DNA of 64,000 nucleotides from Streptomyces sclerotialus (GCF_040907265.1 NZ_JBFOHP010000002.1:4836001-4900000), one strand, 5' to 3'. Positions 1 to 8,420 are shown, counted from the stretch's first letter. Notes: a model not told the origin generated them from the sequence alone. A program made the numbers and translations.

Positions 1-207
1 GTACGGGCTTCGGAGCACCGCTCGCAGTGGCGGAACCGGGAGACCGCGGCGGTCCGGCTCGCCTCCTTGCTGGCGGAGGCGTCCGCGCCACCGCCGAAGC
101 CGCGCCGTAAGACGCGGATTCCGCGGGGTATCAATGAGCGCAGGCTGCGGGAGAAGAAGCAGCGCGGCGAGACCAAGCGGGGGCGCTCGGGCCGCGACTG
201 GCACTGA
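1..207 (+). CDS. arfB: Peptidyl-tRNA hydrolase ArfB-like protein, 3' end only
   Basis: The frame is open from base 1 and ends in TGA at 205-207, giving the last 68 residues of a protein whose start lies outside the window. The tail is strongly basic, with a K/R-rich stretch (KPRRKTRIPR, then RRLREKKQRG and ETKRGRSGRDWH). This matches the C-terminal helix of the ArfB/YaeJ family, which enters the mRNA tunnel of stalled ribosomes so that an N-terminal GGQ domain can release the peptide. The catalytic domain is not visible, so the family call rests on the tail alone. Class-I release factor-like hydrolases are the only alternative I consider likely. Confidence 0.72.
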   Translation, partial: VRASEHRSQWRNRETAAVRLASLLAEASAPPPKPRRKTRIPRGINERRLREKKQRGETKRGRSGRDWH

Positions 208-225
208 GTCCCGACCGCGGTCTCG

Positions 226-522
226 CCCGAGACAGGCGGCCGGTGCCGGGGCCTCGCCAACGCCCGAGACAGGCCGGTGTCCGTCTGAGACAGGCGGCCG
301 GGCCTGGGGCCTCGCCAGCGCCCGAGACAGGCCGGTGTCCGTCCGAGACAGGAGGCCGGTGCCTGGGGCCTCGCCAGCGCCCGAGACAGGCCGGCGCCTG
401 CCCGAGACAGGAGGCCGGTACCTGGGGCCTCATCAACGCCTGAGCCAGGCCGGTGCCCGGGAGCCCACCGGTGCCTGAGGAGCCAGACCGGTGCACGGGA
501 GTCCACCGGTGCCTGAGGAGCC
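226..522. repeat. Minisatellite-like tandem repeat region
   Basis: This 387-base gap between the arfB-like gene and the flavin reductase holds no convincing gene. The octamer GAGACAGG starts at 229, 266, 287, 324, 345, 383 and 404, with alternating spacings of 37-38 and 21, so the composite unit is 58-59 bp in about 3.5 copies. A degenerate copy (GAGCCAGG) follows at 442. A second 19-bp unit, starting CACCGGTGCC, occurs at 466-484 and 504-522. The short open frames here only reflect the repeat. Confidence 0.85.
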
Positions 523-594
523 GGGCTGGTTGTCGGGCTGGTTGGCGGGCCGCTTGGCGGGACGCGGTGGTCGTCTCTCGGGCGGTCGGTCGCC

Positions 595-1425
595 TCAGCC
601 CAGCTTTCGGTAGCGGCCGCGGAAGTACGTCAGGGGATTGCTCTCGACGTGCGGGGTGTGGGCGGTCAGGACACGGCCGATGGTGAGGGTGTGGTCGCCG
701 GCCACGACGCGCTGTTCCGTGCGGCACTCCATCGTGGCGAGCGCGCCCTCCACGAGTGCGGCGCCCGTCTTCTCGCCCCGTACGTGCGGGACGCTCGCGA
801 AGAGGAGCCGGTCGCTGAGACGGCCCTTCATGGAGAACTGGCCGGCGATGTTGCGCTGGCCCTCCGTCAGGACCGAGACGGCCCACAGGGGCTGCCGCTC
901 CAGGATGTCGTCCATCCGGGATTCGTTGCGGACGCTGACCATGACCAGCGGGGGGTCGAGCGAGACGGACATGAACGCGGTGGCGGTCATTCCCGCGTCC
1001 TCCCCGGCAGGGATGCCGCCGTCGCCGGGGCCGTCCCCGTCGCCGGGGCCGTCGCCCTCGGCCGGGTCGTCCTCCGGGTCGAGGGCGGTGATCAGTACGA
1101 CCCCGGCAGCGAGCCGGGACAGGGCAGCACGGAACTCGTCGGCACTCACCCCATCAGCATGCGGGATCACCTCCGAGCGAGGGCCGATCGCCTCCGGGCG
1201 CGGGTCGGTCGCCTCCGGGTGCGAGTCGATCGCCTCCGGGCGAGCATCGGTCTCCCTTGAGGGGCTCGCCCCCGCCTCCGGGCCCGGCCCCGCGTCCGTA
1301 CGCGATCCAGGGCCAGGAGCGGAGCCAGGGCCAGGAGCGGAGCCAGGGCCGGGAGCGGGGTCAGGGGCAGGCATGGAGCCGGCAGGCTGGGTGGTGACGG
1401 CGGCGGCGGGGTTGTTCGTGAACAC
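595..1425 (-). CDS. Flavin reductase family FMN-binding protein with repeat-rich N-terminus
   Basis: Probable NAD(P)H:flavin oxidoreductase or flavin-binding partner of a two-component monooxygenase, cytoplasmic. The C-terminal part (about residues 105-276) is the split-barrel flavin reductase domain: it starts FRAALSRLAAGVVLITA, contains TATAFMSVSLDPPLVMVSV and NIAGQFSMKGRLSDR, and ends TYFRGRYRKLG. Family members are usually 160-190 residues. The extra N-terminal 100 residues are low complexity, built from a 6-residue (GPGSAP) repeat and a 7-residue (EAIxxRP) repeat encoded by 18-bp and 21-bp tandem DNA repeats. The listed ATG is the first in frame; the true start could be internal. It is transcribed away from cdgB. 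The substrate flavin partner cannot be told from the context. Confidence 0.8.
   Translation of the reverse strand: MFTNNPAAAVTTQPAGSMPAPDPAPGPGSAPGPGSAPGPGSRTDAGPGPEAGASPSRETDARPEAIDSHPEATDPRPEAIGPRSEVIPHADGVSADEFRAALSRLAAGVVLITALDPEDDPAEGDGPGDGDGPGDGGIPAGEDAGMTATAFMSVSLDPPLVMVSVRNESRMDDILERQPLWAVSVLTEGQRNIAGQFSMKGRLSDRLLFASVPHVRGEKTGAALVEGALATMECRTEQRVVAGDHTLTIGRVLTAHTPHVESNPLTYFRGRYRKLG
1170..1366. repeat. Two in-frame coding tandem repeats (21 bp x4, 18 bp x3)
   Basis: Inside the N-terminal part of the flavin reductase gene, a 21-bp unit with the core CCTCCGGGCG begins at 1170, 1191, 1212 and 1233. An 18-bp unit with the core CCAGGAGCGG begins at 1313, 1331 and 1349. Both lengths are multiples of three, so copy-number changes would keep the frame. 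Confidence 0.85.
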
Positions 1426-1590
1426 GTCATGAACGCTAATCGGGGCCGCGGGCGGGCCGCATCGGGCCCTGGGACGAGCCGCGTCCTAGGTCTGTCGACC
1501 GAGGCCCCCGGGTGGCGGAATTTGCTTTCAGGAAGTTTATGGAGGCGTGAGAGGGGTCCTCTTGAGAGGGCGGTAACTTCTTGGCGTGTC

Positions 1591-1608
1591 CTGTGACTTG
1601 AGTCACAG
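1591..1608. promoter_or_regulatory. Perfect 18-bp palindrome, Crp-type site upstream of cdgB
   Basis: CTGTGACT-TG-AGTCACAG is a perfect inverted repeat 129 bp before the cdgB ATG. It contains TGTGA-N6-TCACA and also fits GTG-N6-GNCAC, the motif described for Streptomyces Crp. Binding by Crp is inference. A second, weaker dyad (TGTAC-N5-GTACA) lies at 1631-1645. The surrounding 311-base gap (1426-1736) contains no gene. Confidence 0.6.
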
Positions 1609-1736
1609 CAGGGGGTAATTGTTGACCCTGTGTACCGGGTGTACAGCTCACTGTGATTCAGTGGCCGTGGCAATCGGACGACTAGAGGACGACAAGAAGC
1701 CTGGAGTTGCTGTCGAGGTCTCGGGGAGAGCGAGCG

Positions 1737-3401
1737 ATGGAGACCGAGTCGGAGCCATACGTCCGTCTTGCGACCCTGCGGCAGCTGCACCAAGTGGTCG
1801 CCGACCTGAACACCGCACGCAGCCTTGCAGACACGCTGCAGGCCGTCGCCGACGGCGCGATCACCGGGCTGGGCTACGAGCTCGCCGCGGTCAATCTCGT
1901 ACGCCCCGACGGCGACCTCGTGGTGGCCGCGGTCGCAGGTAGCGCGGGCGCCGAGGCGCTGCTGGCCGGCCGGATCGGCTCCCGGGAGTCCTGGGAGCGC
2001 CGGCTGAGCATGGGTGAGCGCTGGGGCGACCTGTGCTTCATCCCGCACACCGAGGGCTGGGTGCTGGACGACGACGACGTCCCGCAGTGGCACGCCTCCG
2101 GGCCCACGCCGCGCTTCCCCGACGAGTGGCACCCCATGGACCGCCTCTTCGCGCCCATGTACTCGGCCTCCTCGGGCGGCGGCGAGCTGCTCGGCGTGAT
2201 TTCCGTCGACCGGCCGCGTAACGGGCGCCGTCCGGGCGCCTGGGGCCGCGAGGCGTTGCAGATGTTCGCCTTCCAGGCCGCGATTGCGATCAGTAATGCC
2301 CGGTTGCGGGCAAACATGCAGCGAGCGCTGGTCCGTCTGGAGCGGGAGCAGCAGGCGATGCGGGCGAGCGAGGAAAGCTTCCGGCAGGCCTTCGAGTACG
2401 CGCCGAGCGGCATGGCCATCGCCGAGATGGGCGGCGACCAGCACGGGCGGCTGCTGCGCACGAACGACGCGCTGTGCCGGCTGCTGGGGCGCCCGGCCTC
2501 CGTGATGCGCCGCTACTCCTTCTCCGACCTGGTGCATCCCGAGGACGTCGGGACGCTGCTGCGTACCTCCGCCGAGGGCGGGCGGGCCGAGCTGCGGCTG
2601 GCCCGCCGGGACGGCTCGTACGTCTGGGTGAGCCTGCGCAACAGCGTCGTGGCCGACACCGCCGACGGGCCGCGCTTCCTGCTCACGCACGTCGAGGACA
2701 TCGAGGAGCGCAAGCGGCACGAGCTGCAGCTCGCGCACCGGGCCAGCCACGACTCGCTGACCGGCCTGCCCAACGCGGCCGAGCTGCGGGCCCGGCTCAG
2801 CGCCCGGCTGTGCTCCCGGCCGCCCGGCGCTGACGAGGCGGACGCGTTCGCCTCGGCGGCCGCCGGGGAGGACGACGGGCACGACTTCCTGCCGGACGGC
2901 GGGGCCGAGGCGTTCGAGGGCTTCCACCTGGCCCGTCCGGGCCCGGTCTACGACAGCCATGTGCACGCGGTCGCGCCGTCGGACGGGCCCGAGGACGACG
3001 GGGCCAAGGGGCTGGCCGTGCTCTTCTGCGACCTGGACGGCTTCAAGTCGATCAACGACCGGTTCGGGCACCACACGGGTGACGCGGTGCTGATCGAGGT
3101 GGCCCGGCGGCTGACCAACGGGGTGCGGGACGGCGACACGGTCGCCCGGCTCGGCGGTGACGAGTTCGTCGTGCTCGCGGACGGGCTGGGCAAGGCGGAC
3201 GCGGAGGACCTGGCCGTACGGCTGCGGAACGCGATCATTCCGCCGATCCGGGTGGACGGCCGGGCCGTGCGGGTCGGTGCCAGCTTCGGGATCGGCTGGG
3301 CCGGCTGCGGCATGTCGGCCGAGGAGGTCCTGCAATCCGCCGATCAGCGGATGTACGTCGAGAAGCGGTCCCGCTCGAAGGCGAACCGGCGGGTGAGCTG
3401 A
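1737..3401 (+). CDS. cdgB: GAF-PAS-GGDEF diguanylate cyclase, CdgB type
   Basis: Makes cyclic di-GMP from two GTP; in Streptomyces this nucleotide sets the timing of development through BldD and WhiG/RsiG. Residues 1-190 form a GAF-like domain, 215-335 a PAS/PAC domain, and 345-554 a GGDEF domain. The active-site GGDEF motif is intact at residues 473-477, and an RDGD inhibitory I-site sits exactly five residues before it (464-467), so product feedback is expected. About 60 residues rich in Asp and Glu are inserted between HDSLTGLPN and the metal-binding CDLDGF. I chose ATG 1737 (METESEPY) because GGGGAGAG precedes it by about 7 nt; an upstream GTG/ATG-type extension lacks this. The N-terminal sequence matches my memory of S. 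coelicolor CdgB (SCO4281). It has no membrane segment, so it is a soluble enzyme. Confidence 0.93.
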   Translation: METESEPYVRLATLRQLHQVVADLNTARSLADTLQAVADGAITGLGYELAAVNLVRPDGDLVVAAVAGSAGAEALLAGRIGSRESWERRLSMGERWGDLCFIPHTEGWVLDDDDVPQWHASGPTPRFPDEWHPMDRLFAPMYSASSGGGELLGVISVDRPRNGRRPGAWGREALQMFAFQAAIAISNARLRANMQRALVRLEREQQAMRASEESFRQAFEYAPSGMAIAEMGGDQHGRLLRTNDALCRLLGRPASVMRRYSFSDLVHPEDVGTLLRTSAEGGRAELRLARRDGSYVWVSLRNSVVADTADGPRFLLTHVEDIEERKRHELQLAHRASHDSLTGLPNAAELRARLSARLCSRPPGADEADAFASAAAGEDDGHDFLPDGGAEAFEGFHLARPGPVYDSHVHAVAPSDGPEDDGAKGLAVLFCDLDGFKSINDRFGHHTGDAVLIEVARRLTNGVRDGDTVARLGGDEFVVLADGLGKADAEDLAVRLRNAIIPPIRVDGRAVRVGASFGIGWAGCGMSAEEVLQSADQRMYVEKRSRSKANRRVS

Positions 3402-3770
3402 GGGCCGCCCGGCCGGACGGGGGCGGGCCACCGCCCCGCCGGCCCGTCCGGCGGCCTGGCCCGGCCCCCGCCCCTCGGCCCCGCCCCGCCCCTCTCGGCC
3501 ATGTGTCGGAAGACACCTCTCGGGCGCCGGACGCCGGGCGCAGCGCGCTGACCGCCGATGACCCCGGTGAACGCCCGGTGTTCACCGTGCTGTAGTGATC
3601 TTGTGGCCGTACGGAACCGGCGTACGCGGCTCCGCACCGGGTAGGCTGCGCCGATGCGGCGCTGGCCGCCGGGGGCCTCACAAGCAGGTGGACCGCAGCA
3701 TGTGGACCACAGCATGCAGACATCAGCCACGTAGACATCAGTTTGCAAGACCGCTGGGGAGTGACGCGGA
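3402..3770. other. Gene-free gap with a dyad and short tandem repeats
   Basis: No gene is supported here. GGTGAAC-N7-GTTCACC (3566-3586) is a perfect 7-bp inverted repeat that may be an operator. A 14-bp tandem pair, TGGACCRCAGCATG, lies at 3689-3702 and 3703-3716. It is followed by two copies of AGACATCAG (3718-3726 and 3733-3741) just before the next gene. Confidence 0.6.
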
Positions 3771-4727
3771 ATGACGGCCGGTAGTAACGGCACGGACACG
3801 CCGGAGAACGACGATCCGTTCGGCTACCTCTACCGCTCGGAGGGCGGCGAGGCAGGCGCGCAGGGTACGTCGGGCGCCGGCGCGGCGGTGCGGCAGCCGG
3901 GCGTTCCCAGAAGGTCCTACAACCAGGTGCGTGCCGTCGGCGAGCGGCAGTACGGGCAGCAGCAGCACGGGCAGCAGCCGTACGGCCAGCAGGGGCAGCA
4001 GCAGGCGTACGGCCGGCAGAACGCGCACTACGCGGCGCCCGAGACGCTGCCGGGCGGCGAGCGCGCACGGGGTGCGGGGCACGGTGCCGCCGGCGCCGGC
4101 CAGGCCCCGCGCCGCAACCGCAACGGTCTGCTCATCGGTGCCATCGCCGTGGTCGCCGTGGTCTGCGTCGGCATCGGCGTCGCGATGGTCTCCAACAGCG
4201 GCGAGGACAAGGACGCCCAGGCCGGCGGGACCGGCGCGGCCGCGAGCGAGAGCGCTGAGCCGAGCAGCAAGCCGTCCGACAAGCCGGCCGAGGTCGAACT
4301 GCCGAAGGCCGACGCGGGCAGCCTGCGGCTGGACGGCTCGGCGACCACCGCCAAGGACATCCCGGGTGCCCGCTCGGCCGGCGGCCTGTACGTCACCGGC
4401 ATGAACACGCAGGGTGCCGCGGCGACGTGGAAGCTGGACGTGCCCAAGGACGGCCAGTACACCGTCTTCGTGGGATACGGCGTGCCCGGCAAGGACGCCG
4501 ACGCGACGCTGTCGATCAACGGCAAGGCGCGTGACTCGGCGCTGAACATGAAGAACTTCGCCGGTGCGCAGGAAGGCGACTGGGAGAAGGGCTGGACCCG
4601 GACCTACGCCTACGTGCAGCTGAACAAGGGCACCAACACGGTCAAGATCTCCTGCGAGCAGGGGAACCAGTGCGATTTCAACCTCGACCAGGTGTGGCTG
4701 AAGGCGGGCCAGGTCACCACGCCGTAG
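3771..4727 (+). CDS. Membrane-anchored protein with C-terminal carbohydrate-binding (CBM35/CBM6-like) domain
   Basis: Likely a surface protein that binds polysaccharide, possibly cell-wall glycan; no catalytic motif is visible. The cytoplasmic N-terminus (residues 1-115) is Gln/Gly/Tyr-rich, with QYGQQQHGQQPYGQQGQQQ. One transmembrane helix follows (about 120-140, LLIGAIAVVAVVCVGIGVAM), then a Ser/Pro/Lys linker and a beta-sandwich domain (about 180-318). That domain has TYVQLNKGTNTVKI-type strands, Trp-rich loops (WEKGWTRTYAY) and the DFNLDQVWL ending typical of CBM35/CBM6 modules. It sits alone, 369 bp downstream of cdgB on the same strand. ATG 3771 follows GGGGAGTGACGCGGA. A ligand cannot be assigned from sequence. 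Confidence 0.75.
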   Translation: MTAGSNGTDTPENDDPFGYLYRSEGGEAGAQGTSGAGAAVRQPGVPRRSYNQVRAVGERQYGQQQHGQQPYGQQGQQQAYGRQNAHYAAPETLPGGERARGAGHGAAGAGQAPRRNRNGLLIGAIAVVAVVCVGIGVAMVSNSGEDKDAQAGGTGAAASESAEPSSKPSDKPAEVELPKADAGSLRLDGSATTAKDIPGARSAGGLYVTGMNTQGAAATWKLDVPKDGQYTVFVGYGVPGKDADATLSINGKARDSALNMKNFAGAQEGDWEKGWTRTYAYVQLNKGTNTVKISCEQGNQCDFNLDQVWLKAGQVTTP

Positions 4728-4797
4728 CGGGCAGCCGGTAGCCGGCCACCGGCCGGGGCCGCTGCGGTCATCGGCCGGTGCCCCGGCCGGCGCCGCC

Positions 4798-5727
4798 TCA
4801 GGCCGCGGCCGGTCCGTCCGTCACGGTGACCTCGCCCAGCAGTTCCTCGTACGTGGCCCGGTCGAACTCGCCGGCCCCCTCGGCCCGTACCGTCGCGGCC
4901 GACAGGGCCACGGCGCGGGCCAGCCGGTCCGGCCAGGAGGCCCCTTCCACCAGGGCGGACAGCAGCCCGGCCACCGCCGAGTCGCCCGCGCCCGTGGGGT
5001 TGCCGGCGATCCGGCGCGGGGGTGCCGCCTGCCAGGAGCCGTCCGCGGTGACCGCGAGCATGCCGTCGGCGCCGAGCGAGGCCACGACCGTGTGCGCGCC
5101 CCGGCGGCGTGCGTCCCGGGCCGCGCGCAGCGGCTCGTTGTGGCCGGTCAGCGACGCCAGCTCGGCGGCGTTGGGCTTGGCGAGGTCGGGCCGGGCCGCG
5201 AGGCCGCGGCGCAGCGGTTCGCCGCTGGTGTCGAGGAGGACGGGCACGCCGGCGGCGCGGGCCGTACGGGTGAGGCGCGCGTACACGTCCACGGGGACGC
5301 CGGGCGGCAGGCTGCCGCACAGGGCCACCGCCTGCGCGCCGTCGAGGAGTTCGCGGTAGCGGGTGAGGAAGGCGTCCCATTCGGCGGGGGTGACGGTGGG
5401 GCCGGGCTCGTTGAGCTGGGTGGTGTCGCCGCCGGCGGTGTCCACGACGGCGACGGTGCGCCGGGTGGCGGCGCCGATGGGCACCAGCGCGTCGGTGACG
5501 CCGGTGTCCTGGGCGAGCATGGCGCGCAGCGCTTCGCCGGTGCCGCCGCCGGCGAAACCGGTGGCGACGGTGGCGTGCCCCAGGGCGGCGAGCACCCGGG
5601 AGACGTTCAGGCCCTTGCCGCCGGGACGTTCGCTCACCTCGGTGACGCGGTGGGTGCCGCGCGGGCGGAGCCGCGGTACCCGGTAGGTGAGGTCGAGTGC
5701 GGCGTTCAGCGTGACCGTGAGGATCAT
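4798..5727 (-). CDS. PfkB-family hexose(-phosphate) kinase, 1-phosphofructokinase type
   Basis: ATP-dependent sugar kinase of the ribokinase/PfkB fold, closest to the 1-phosphofructokinase/tagatose-6-phosphate kinase group. Visible signs are the N-terminal LTVTLNAALDLTY, the first PfkB signature GGKGLNVSRVLAALG, and the second signature NPTGAGDSAVAG, whose Asp is the catalytic base. Length (309 residues) is normal. ATG 5727 is preceded by a strong GGAGGGGG. It lies 186 bp downstream of nagA on the same strand, so it may act on hexose phosphates formed from glucosamine-6-phosphate, but no PTS fructose genes adjoin it. Half of a DasR-like site (AGTGGTC, 5745-5751) precedes it, which is too little to claim regulation. 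Confidence 0.85.
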   Translation of the reverse strand: MILTVTLNAALDLTYRVPRLRPRGTHRVTEVSERPGGKGLNVSRVLAALGHATVATGFAGGGTGEALRAMLAQDTGVTDALVPIGAATRRTVAVVDTAGGDTTQLNEPGPTVTPAEWDAFLTRYRELLDGAQAVALCGSLPPGVPVDVYARLTRTARAAGVPVLLDTSGEPLRRGLAARPDLAKPNAAELASLTGHNEPLRAARDARRRGAHTVVASLGADGMLAVTADGSWQAAPPRRIAGNPTGAGDSAVAGLLSALVEGASWPDRLARAVALSAATVRAEGAGEFDRATYEELLGEVTVTDGPAAA

Positions 5728-5913
5728 GGTTCCCCCTCCCGCGCAGTGGTCGGACGGCCGTGGTGAACGGCCGGGTACGGACGAGTGCGCGAGCGATCAT
5801 GCCATCGCTTACGGCAGTTGGCACAGAGCGCGGTGGCCGCCGACGCCGCGGATACGGATCAATCGGCCCAGCCCGGGCGGGGTGCCGCCCGGACCGCGTC
5901 CGCACCTGGGTGT

Positions 5914-7071
5914 TTACCCCGCCTGCGGCGGCCGTACCACCCACTCACCCCGGCGCATGACGCCCACCAGGTCGTACGCCGCGTCCAGGACGACCAGGTC
6001 GGCGTCCTTGCCCGGCTCGATGGATCCGGTGCGGTCGTCGATGCCCAGCAGCCGGGCCGGGTTCGCCGACAGGGCCTGGACGGCCTGTTCGATGCCGAGG
6101 CCGTCGATCGTGACGGCGCGCTGGAAGGCGAGGTCCAGGGTGAGCGTGGAGCCCGCGATCGATCCGGCGGTGGGGCCGTCGGCGATGCGTGCCACGCCGT
6201 CCTTGACCTCGACCTGCATCGGGCCGAGCGGGTACCTGCCGTCGCTCATGCCGGCCGCGCCCATCGCGTCGGTGATGAACGCGACGCGGTCCGCGCCCGC
6301 GTGACGGAACGCCAGCTCCAGCACGGAGGGGTGCAGGTGGGTGCCGTCGTTGATCAGCTCGACGGTGATCCGCTCGTCCTCCAGGAGCGCCGCGATCGGT
6401 CCGGGGGTGCGGTGGTTCAGGCCCGGCATGGCGTTGAAGAGGTGGGTGGCGACGGTGGCACCCGCGTCGATGGCCTCGACGGTCGCTTCGTACGAGGAGT
6501 CGGTGTGGCCGATCGCCGCGATGACGCCGGAGTCGGCCAGCAGGCGTACCGAGTCCAGGCCGCCGGGCAGTTCGGGCGCGAGGGTCATCATCTTCGCGGT
6601 GCCGCGGGCCGCGTCGACCAGCTTGCGGACGTCCGCCGGCTCCGGGTCGCGGAGCAGTTCGGGCTGGTGGGCGCCGCAGCGGTGGGCCGAGATGAACGGG
6701 CCCTCGAAGTGGATGCCGGCCAGTTCGCCCTGTTCGACCAGCTCGGACAGGACGGCCGCCTGCCGGGCCAGGTCGGCGAGGTCGCCGGTGACGGTGGAGG
6801 CGGCCATGGAGGTGGTGCCGTGGCTGCGGTGGGTGGCGGCGACCTTCAGGCACTCCTCGGGGTCGGCGGAGGAGAAGGAGCCGCCGCCTCCGCCGTGCAC
6901 GTGCATGTCCACGAAGCCGGGGACGATCAGGTGGCCGGACAGGTCGACGGTGGTGCCGCCCGACGCGGGGCCCACGGCGAGCTGCCGCCCGTCGACCGTG
7001 AGGGCGAGGTCGTCGACGACACCGGCGGGCAGCGCCACCCGGGCGCCGCTGAGGATGGTTCGGTCCGCCAT
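5914..7071 (-). CDS. nagA: N-acetylglucosamine-6-phosphate deacetylase
   Basis: Removes acetate from GlcNAc-6-phosphate to give glucosamine-6-phosphate, the key step of chitin and cell-wall amino-sugar use and the source of the DasR effector. The 385-residue protein shows the amidohydrolase metal motif VDMHVHGGGGG, the substrate loop HFEGPFIS, the metal His region ATHLFNAMPG, and the catalytic Asp in FITDAMGAAG. ATG 7071 was chosen because it overlaps the nagK stop by one base (TGATG), a translational-coupling arrangement; a longer in-frame reading would run deep into nagK. It is the second gene of the DasR-box-controlled nagK-nagA operon. Confidence 0.95.
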   Translation of the reverse strand: MADRTILSGARVALPAGVVDDLALTVDGRQLAVGPASGGTTVDLSGHLIVPGFVDMHVHGGGGGSFSSADPEECLKVAATHRSHGTTSMAASTVTGDLADLARQAAVLSELVEQGELAGIHFEGPFISAHRCGAHQPELLRDPEPADVRKLVDAARGTAKMMTLAPELPGGLDSVRLLADSGVIAAIGHTDSSYEATVEAIDAGATVATHLFNAMPGLNHRTPGPIAALLEDERITVELINDGTHLHPSVLELAFRHAGADRVAFITDAMGAAGMSDGRYPLGPMQVEVKDGVARIADGPTAGSIAGSTLTLDLAFQRAVTIDGLGIEQAVQALSANPARLLGIDDRTGSIEPGKDADLVVLDAAYDLVGVMRRGEWVVRPPQAG

Positions 7072-8060
7072 CAGGCAGTTACCTCCGTGGAGAGAAGATC
7101 CCAGGCCAGCAGTCCTGCGCCCAGGCAGCCGGCGGCGTCCCCGAGCGCCGCCGGAACGATCGAGGGGAGCGGCTGGAACGTAACCCGCCGCCGGACCGCC
7201 TCCCGCAGAGGCGCGAACAGCGTGTCGCCCGCCTCGGCGAGCCCGCCGCCGATGATCAGGGTGCGCGGGTCGAGCAGGGTGAGGCAGGTGACCAGGCCGT
7301 CGGCGAGCGCGTCGACGGCCTCCTGCCATACGGCGACGGCCCGCGGGTCGCCGGACTCGACGGCCTTGGCGGCATCCGCGGCCGTGGCGTCCGGGTCACC
7401 GCAGGCAGCGGCCCAGGCCCGGCCGACGGCCGCGGCGGAGGCCAGCGTCTCCAGGCAGCCGCGCCGGCCGCAGCCGCACGGCGCGCCCTGGGGGCGTACG
7501 ACGATGTGTCCGATCTCGCCCGCGCTGCCGTGCGCCCCGGCCTCGATCCGGCCGCCGATGCCGATGGCGGCCGCGATGCCGGTGCCCAGCGGCAGGAAGA
7601 CGAACCGGTCGGCGCCCTTGCCCGCGCCGATCCGGCCCTCGGCGAGTCCGCCGGTGCGGACGTCGTGGCCGAGCGCCACGGGGACGCCGCCGAGCCGCTC
7701 CGAGAGCAGGCGGCGCAGCGGGACGTCCCGCCAGCCGAGGTTCGCGGCGTACACGGCGGTGCCGGTGGCCTCGTCGATGATGCCGGGCACGGCGACGCCG
7801 GCCGCCGCGGCGGGTACGCCGTACCGCCGGGCACCGAGCTCGCGCAGCTCGGCGGCGAAACCGAGGATCGTCTCGATCACCGCCTCGGGGCCGCGCTCGC
7901 GCTCCGTGGGGCGGCGGGCCTCGTGCAGCAGTACGGGGGGCCGGGCGTGCGCGCCTCCTGAAGGCTGCGCGGGCGCGCCTCCGGAGGGCGCCGTCTCCGT
8001 ACCGACGAGCGCGGCCTTGATCCCGGTGCCGCCCACATCGAGGGCGATGACATGTCTCAC
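7071..8060 (-). CDS. nagK: ROK-family N-acetylglucosamine kinase
   Basis: Phosphorylates GlcNAc (or a related hexose) with ATP, feeding nagA directly downstream. The ROK signatures are intact: DVGGTGIKAA phosphate loop at the N-terminus, GHDVRTGGLAEGRIGAG with the catalytic Asp, and the zinc motif GEIGHIVVRP followed by CGCGRRGCLE. Length (329 residues) fits glucokinase/NagK proteins rather than ROK repressors, since there is no N-terminal helix-turn-helix. The GlcNAc assignment rests on its one-base overlap with nagA and on the DasR box 29 bp upstream. ManNAc or glucose kinase activity is the alternative. Confidence 0.88.
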   Translation of the reverse strand: MRHVIALDVGGTGIKAALVGTETAPSGGAPAQPSGGAHARPPVLLHEARRPTERERGPEAVIETILGFAAELRELGARRYGVPAAAAGVAVPGIIDEATGTAVYAANLGWRDVPLRRLLSERLGGVPVALGHDVRTGGLAEGRIGAGKGADRFVFLPLGTGIAAAIGIGGRIEAGAHGSAGEIGHIVVRPQGAPCGCGRRGCLETLASAAAVGRAWAAACGDPDATAADAAKAVESGDPRAVAVWQEAVDALADGLVTCLTLLDPRTLIIGGGLAEAGDTLFAPLREAVRRRVTFQPLPSIVPAALGDAAGCLGAGLLAWDLLSTEVTA

Positions 8061-8088
8061 GCGGGCCAGTCTCCCGCGAGAAGCGCCG

Positions 8089-8104
8089 AGAGGTCTAGTC
8101 CACT
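8089..8104. promoter_or_regulatory. DasR-responsive element (dre) for nagK-nagA
   Basis: AGAGGTCTAGTCCACT matches the dre palindrome AGTGGTCTAGACCACT at 14 of 16 positions. It lies 29 bp upstream of nagK. DasR is the GntR-family repressor released by glucosamine-6-phosphate, so this gives product-mediated induction. The divergent lipoprotein gene may share it. Confidence 0.85.
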
Positions 8105-8286
8105 TGCGGTCCTCGTGGGTACGTGCCGCGCCGGGGCGCCGTTCGGGCGTGGTGAACGGGGAGTTGGACGGCGGTTCGCCGGGGCGCCACCGGGTGGTCG
8201 GCGGGCGGCGGGGTTACCGACCGGTCATGCCGAGCCCCGGAGGAGGCTTCCCTTCCGGTTCACCGATGCGGAACGGAGACCTTGTG

Positions 8287-8298
8287 TGGTGTAGACCT
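8287..8298. promoter_or_regulatory. Weak second dre-like site
   Basis: TGGTGTAGACCT matches the dre core TGGTCTAGACCA at 10 of 12 positions and lies 123 bp before the sugar-binding lipoprotein gene. The flanks do not extend the palindrome, so it is only a candidate. The rest of the 8061-8420 gap shows no gene. Confidence 0.4.
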
Positions 8299-8420
8299 TG
8301 TGAGGGTATGCGGGGCAGACTCGCAGCTCATGCGCCCGGCGGGGGTGATCCTCGCTGCCGCGGCGCGTCCCGGACGTACGGCACACCAAGACGGCACACG
8401 AAGGCGGAAAAGGGTACGTA

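Noticed and set aside
226..460. Possible CRISPR array
   Set aside because: Repeat cores are 8 bp, the 'spacers' are themselves repeated, and there are no cas genes.
1631..1645. BldD box upstream of cdgB
   Set aside because: TGTAC-N5-GTACA keeps AC...GT but misses the outer T/A and the central C; BldD control is known for the S. coelicolor gene, yet I cannot show the site here.
5745..5751. DasR half-site upstream of the PfkB kinase
   Set aside because: AGTGGTC is followed by bases that do not complete the palindrome.
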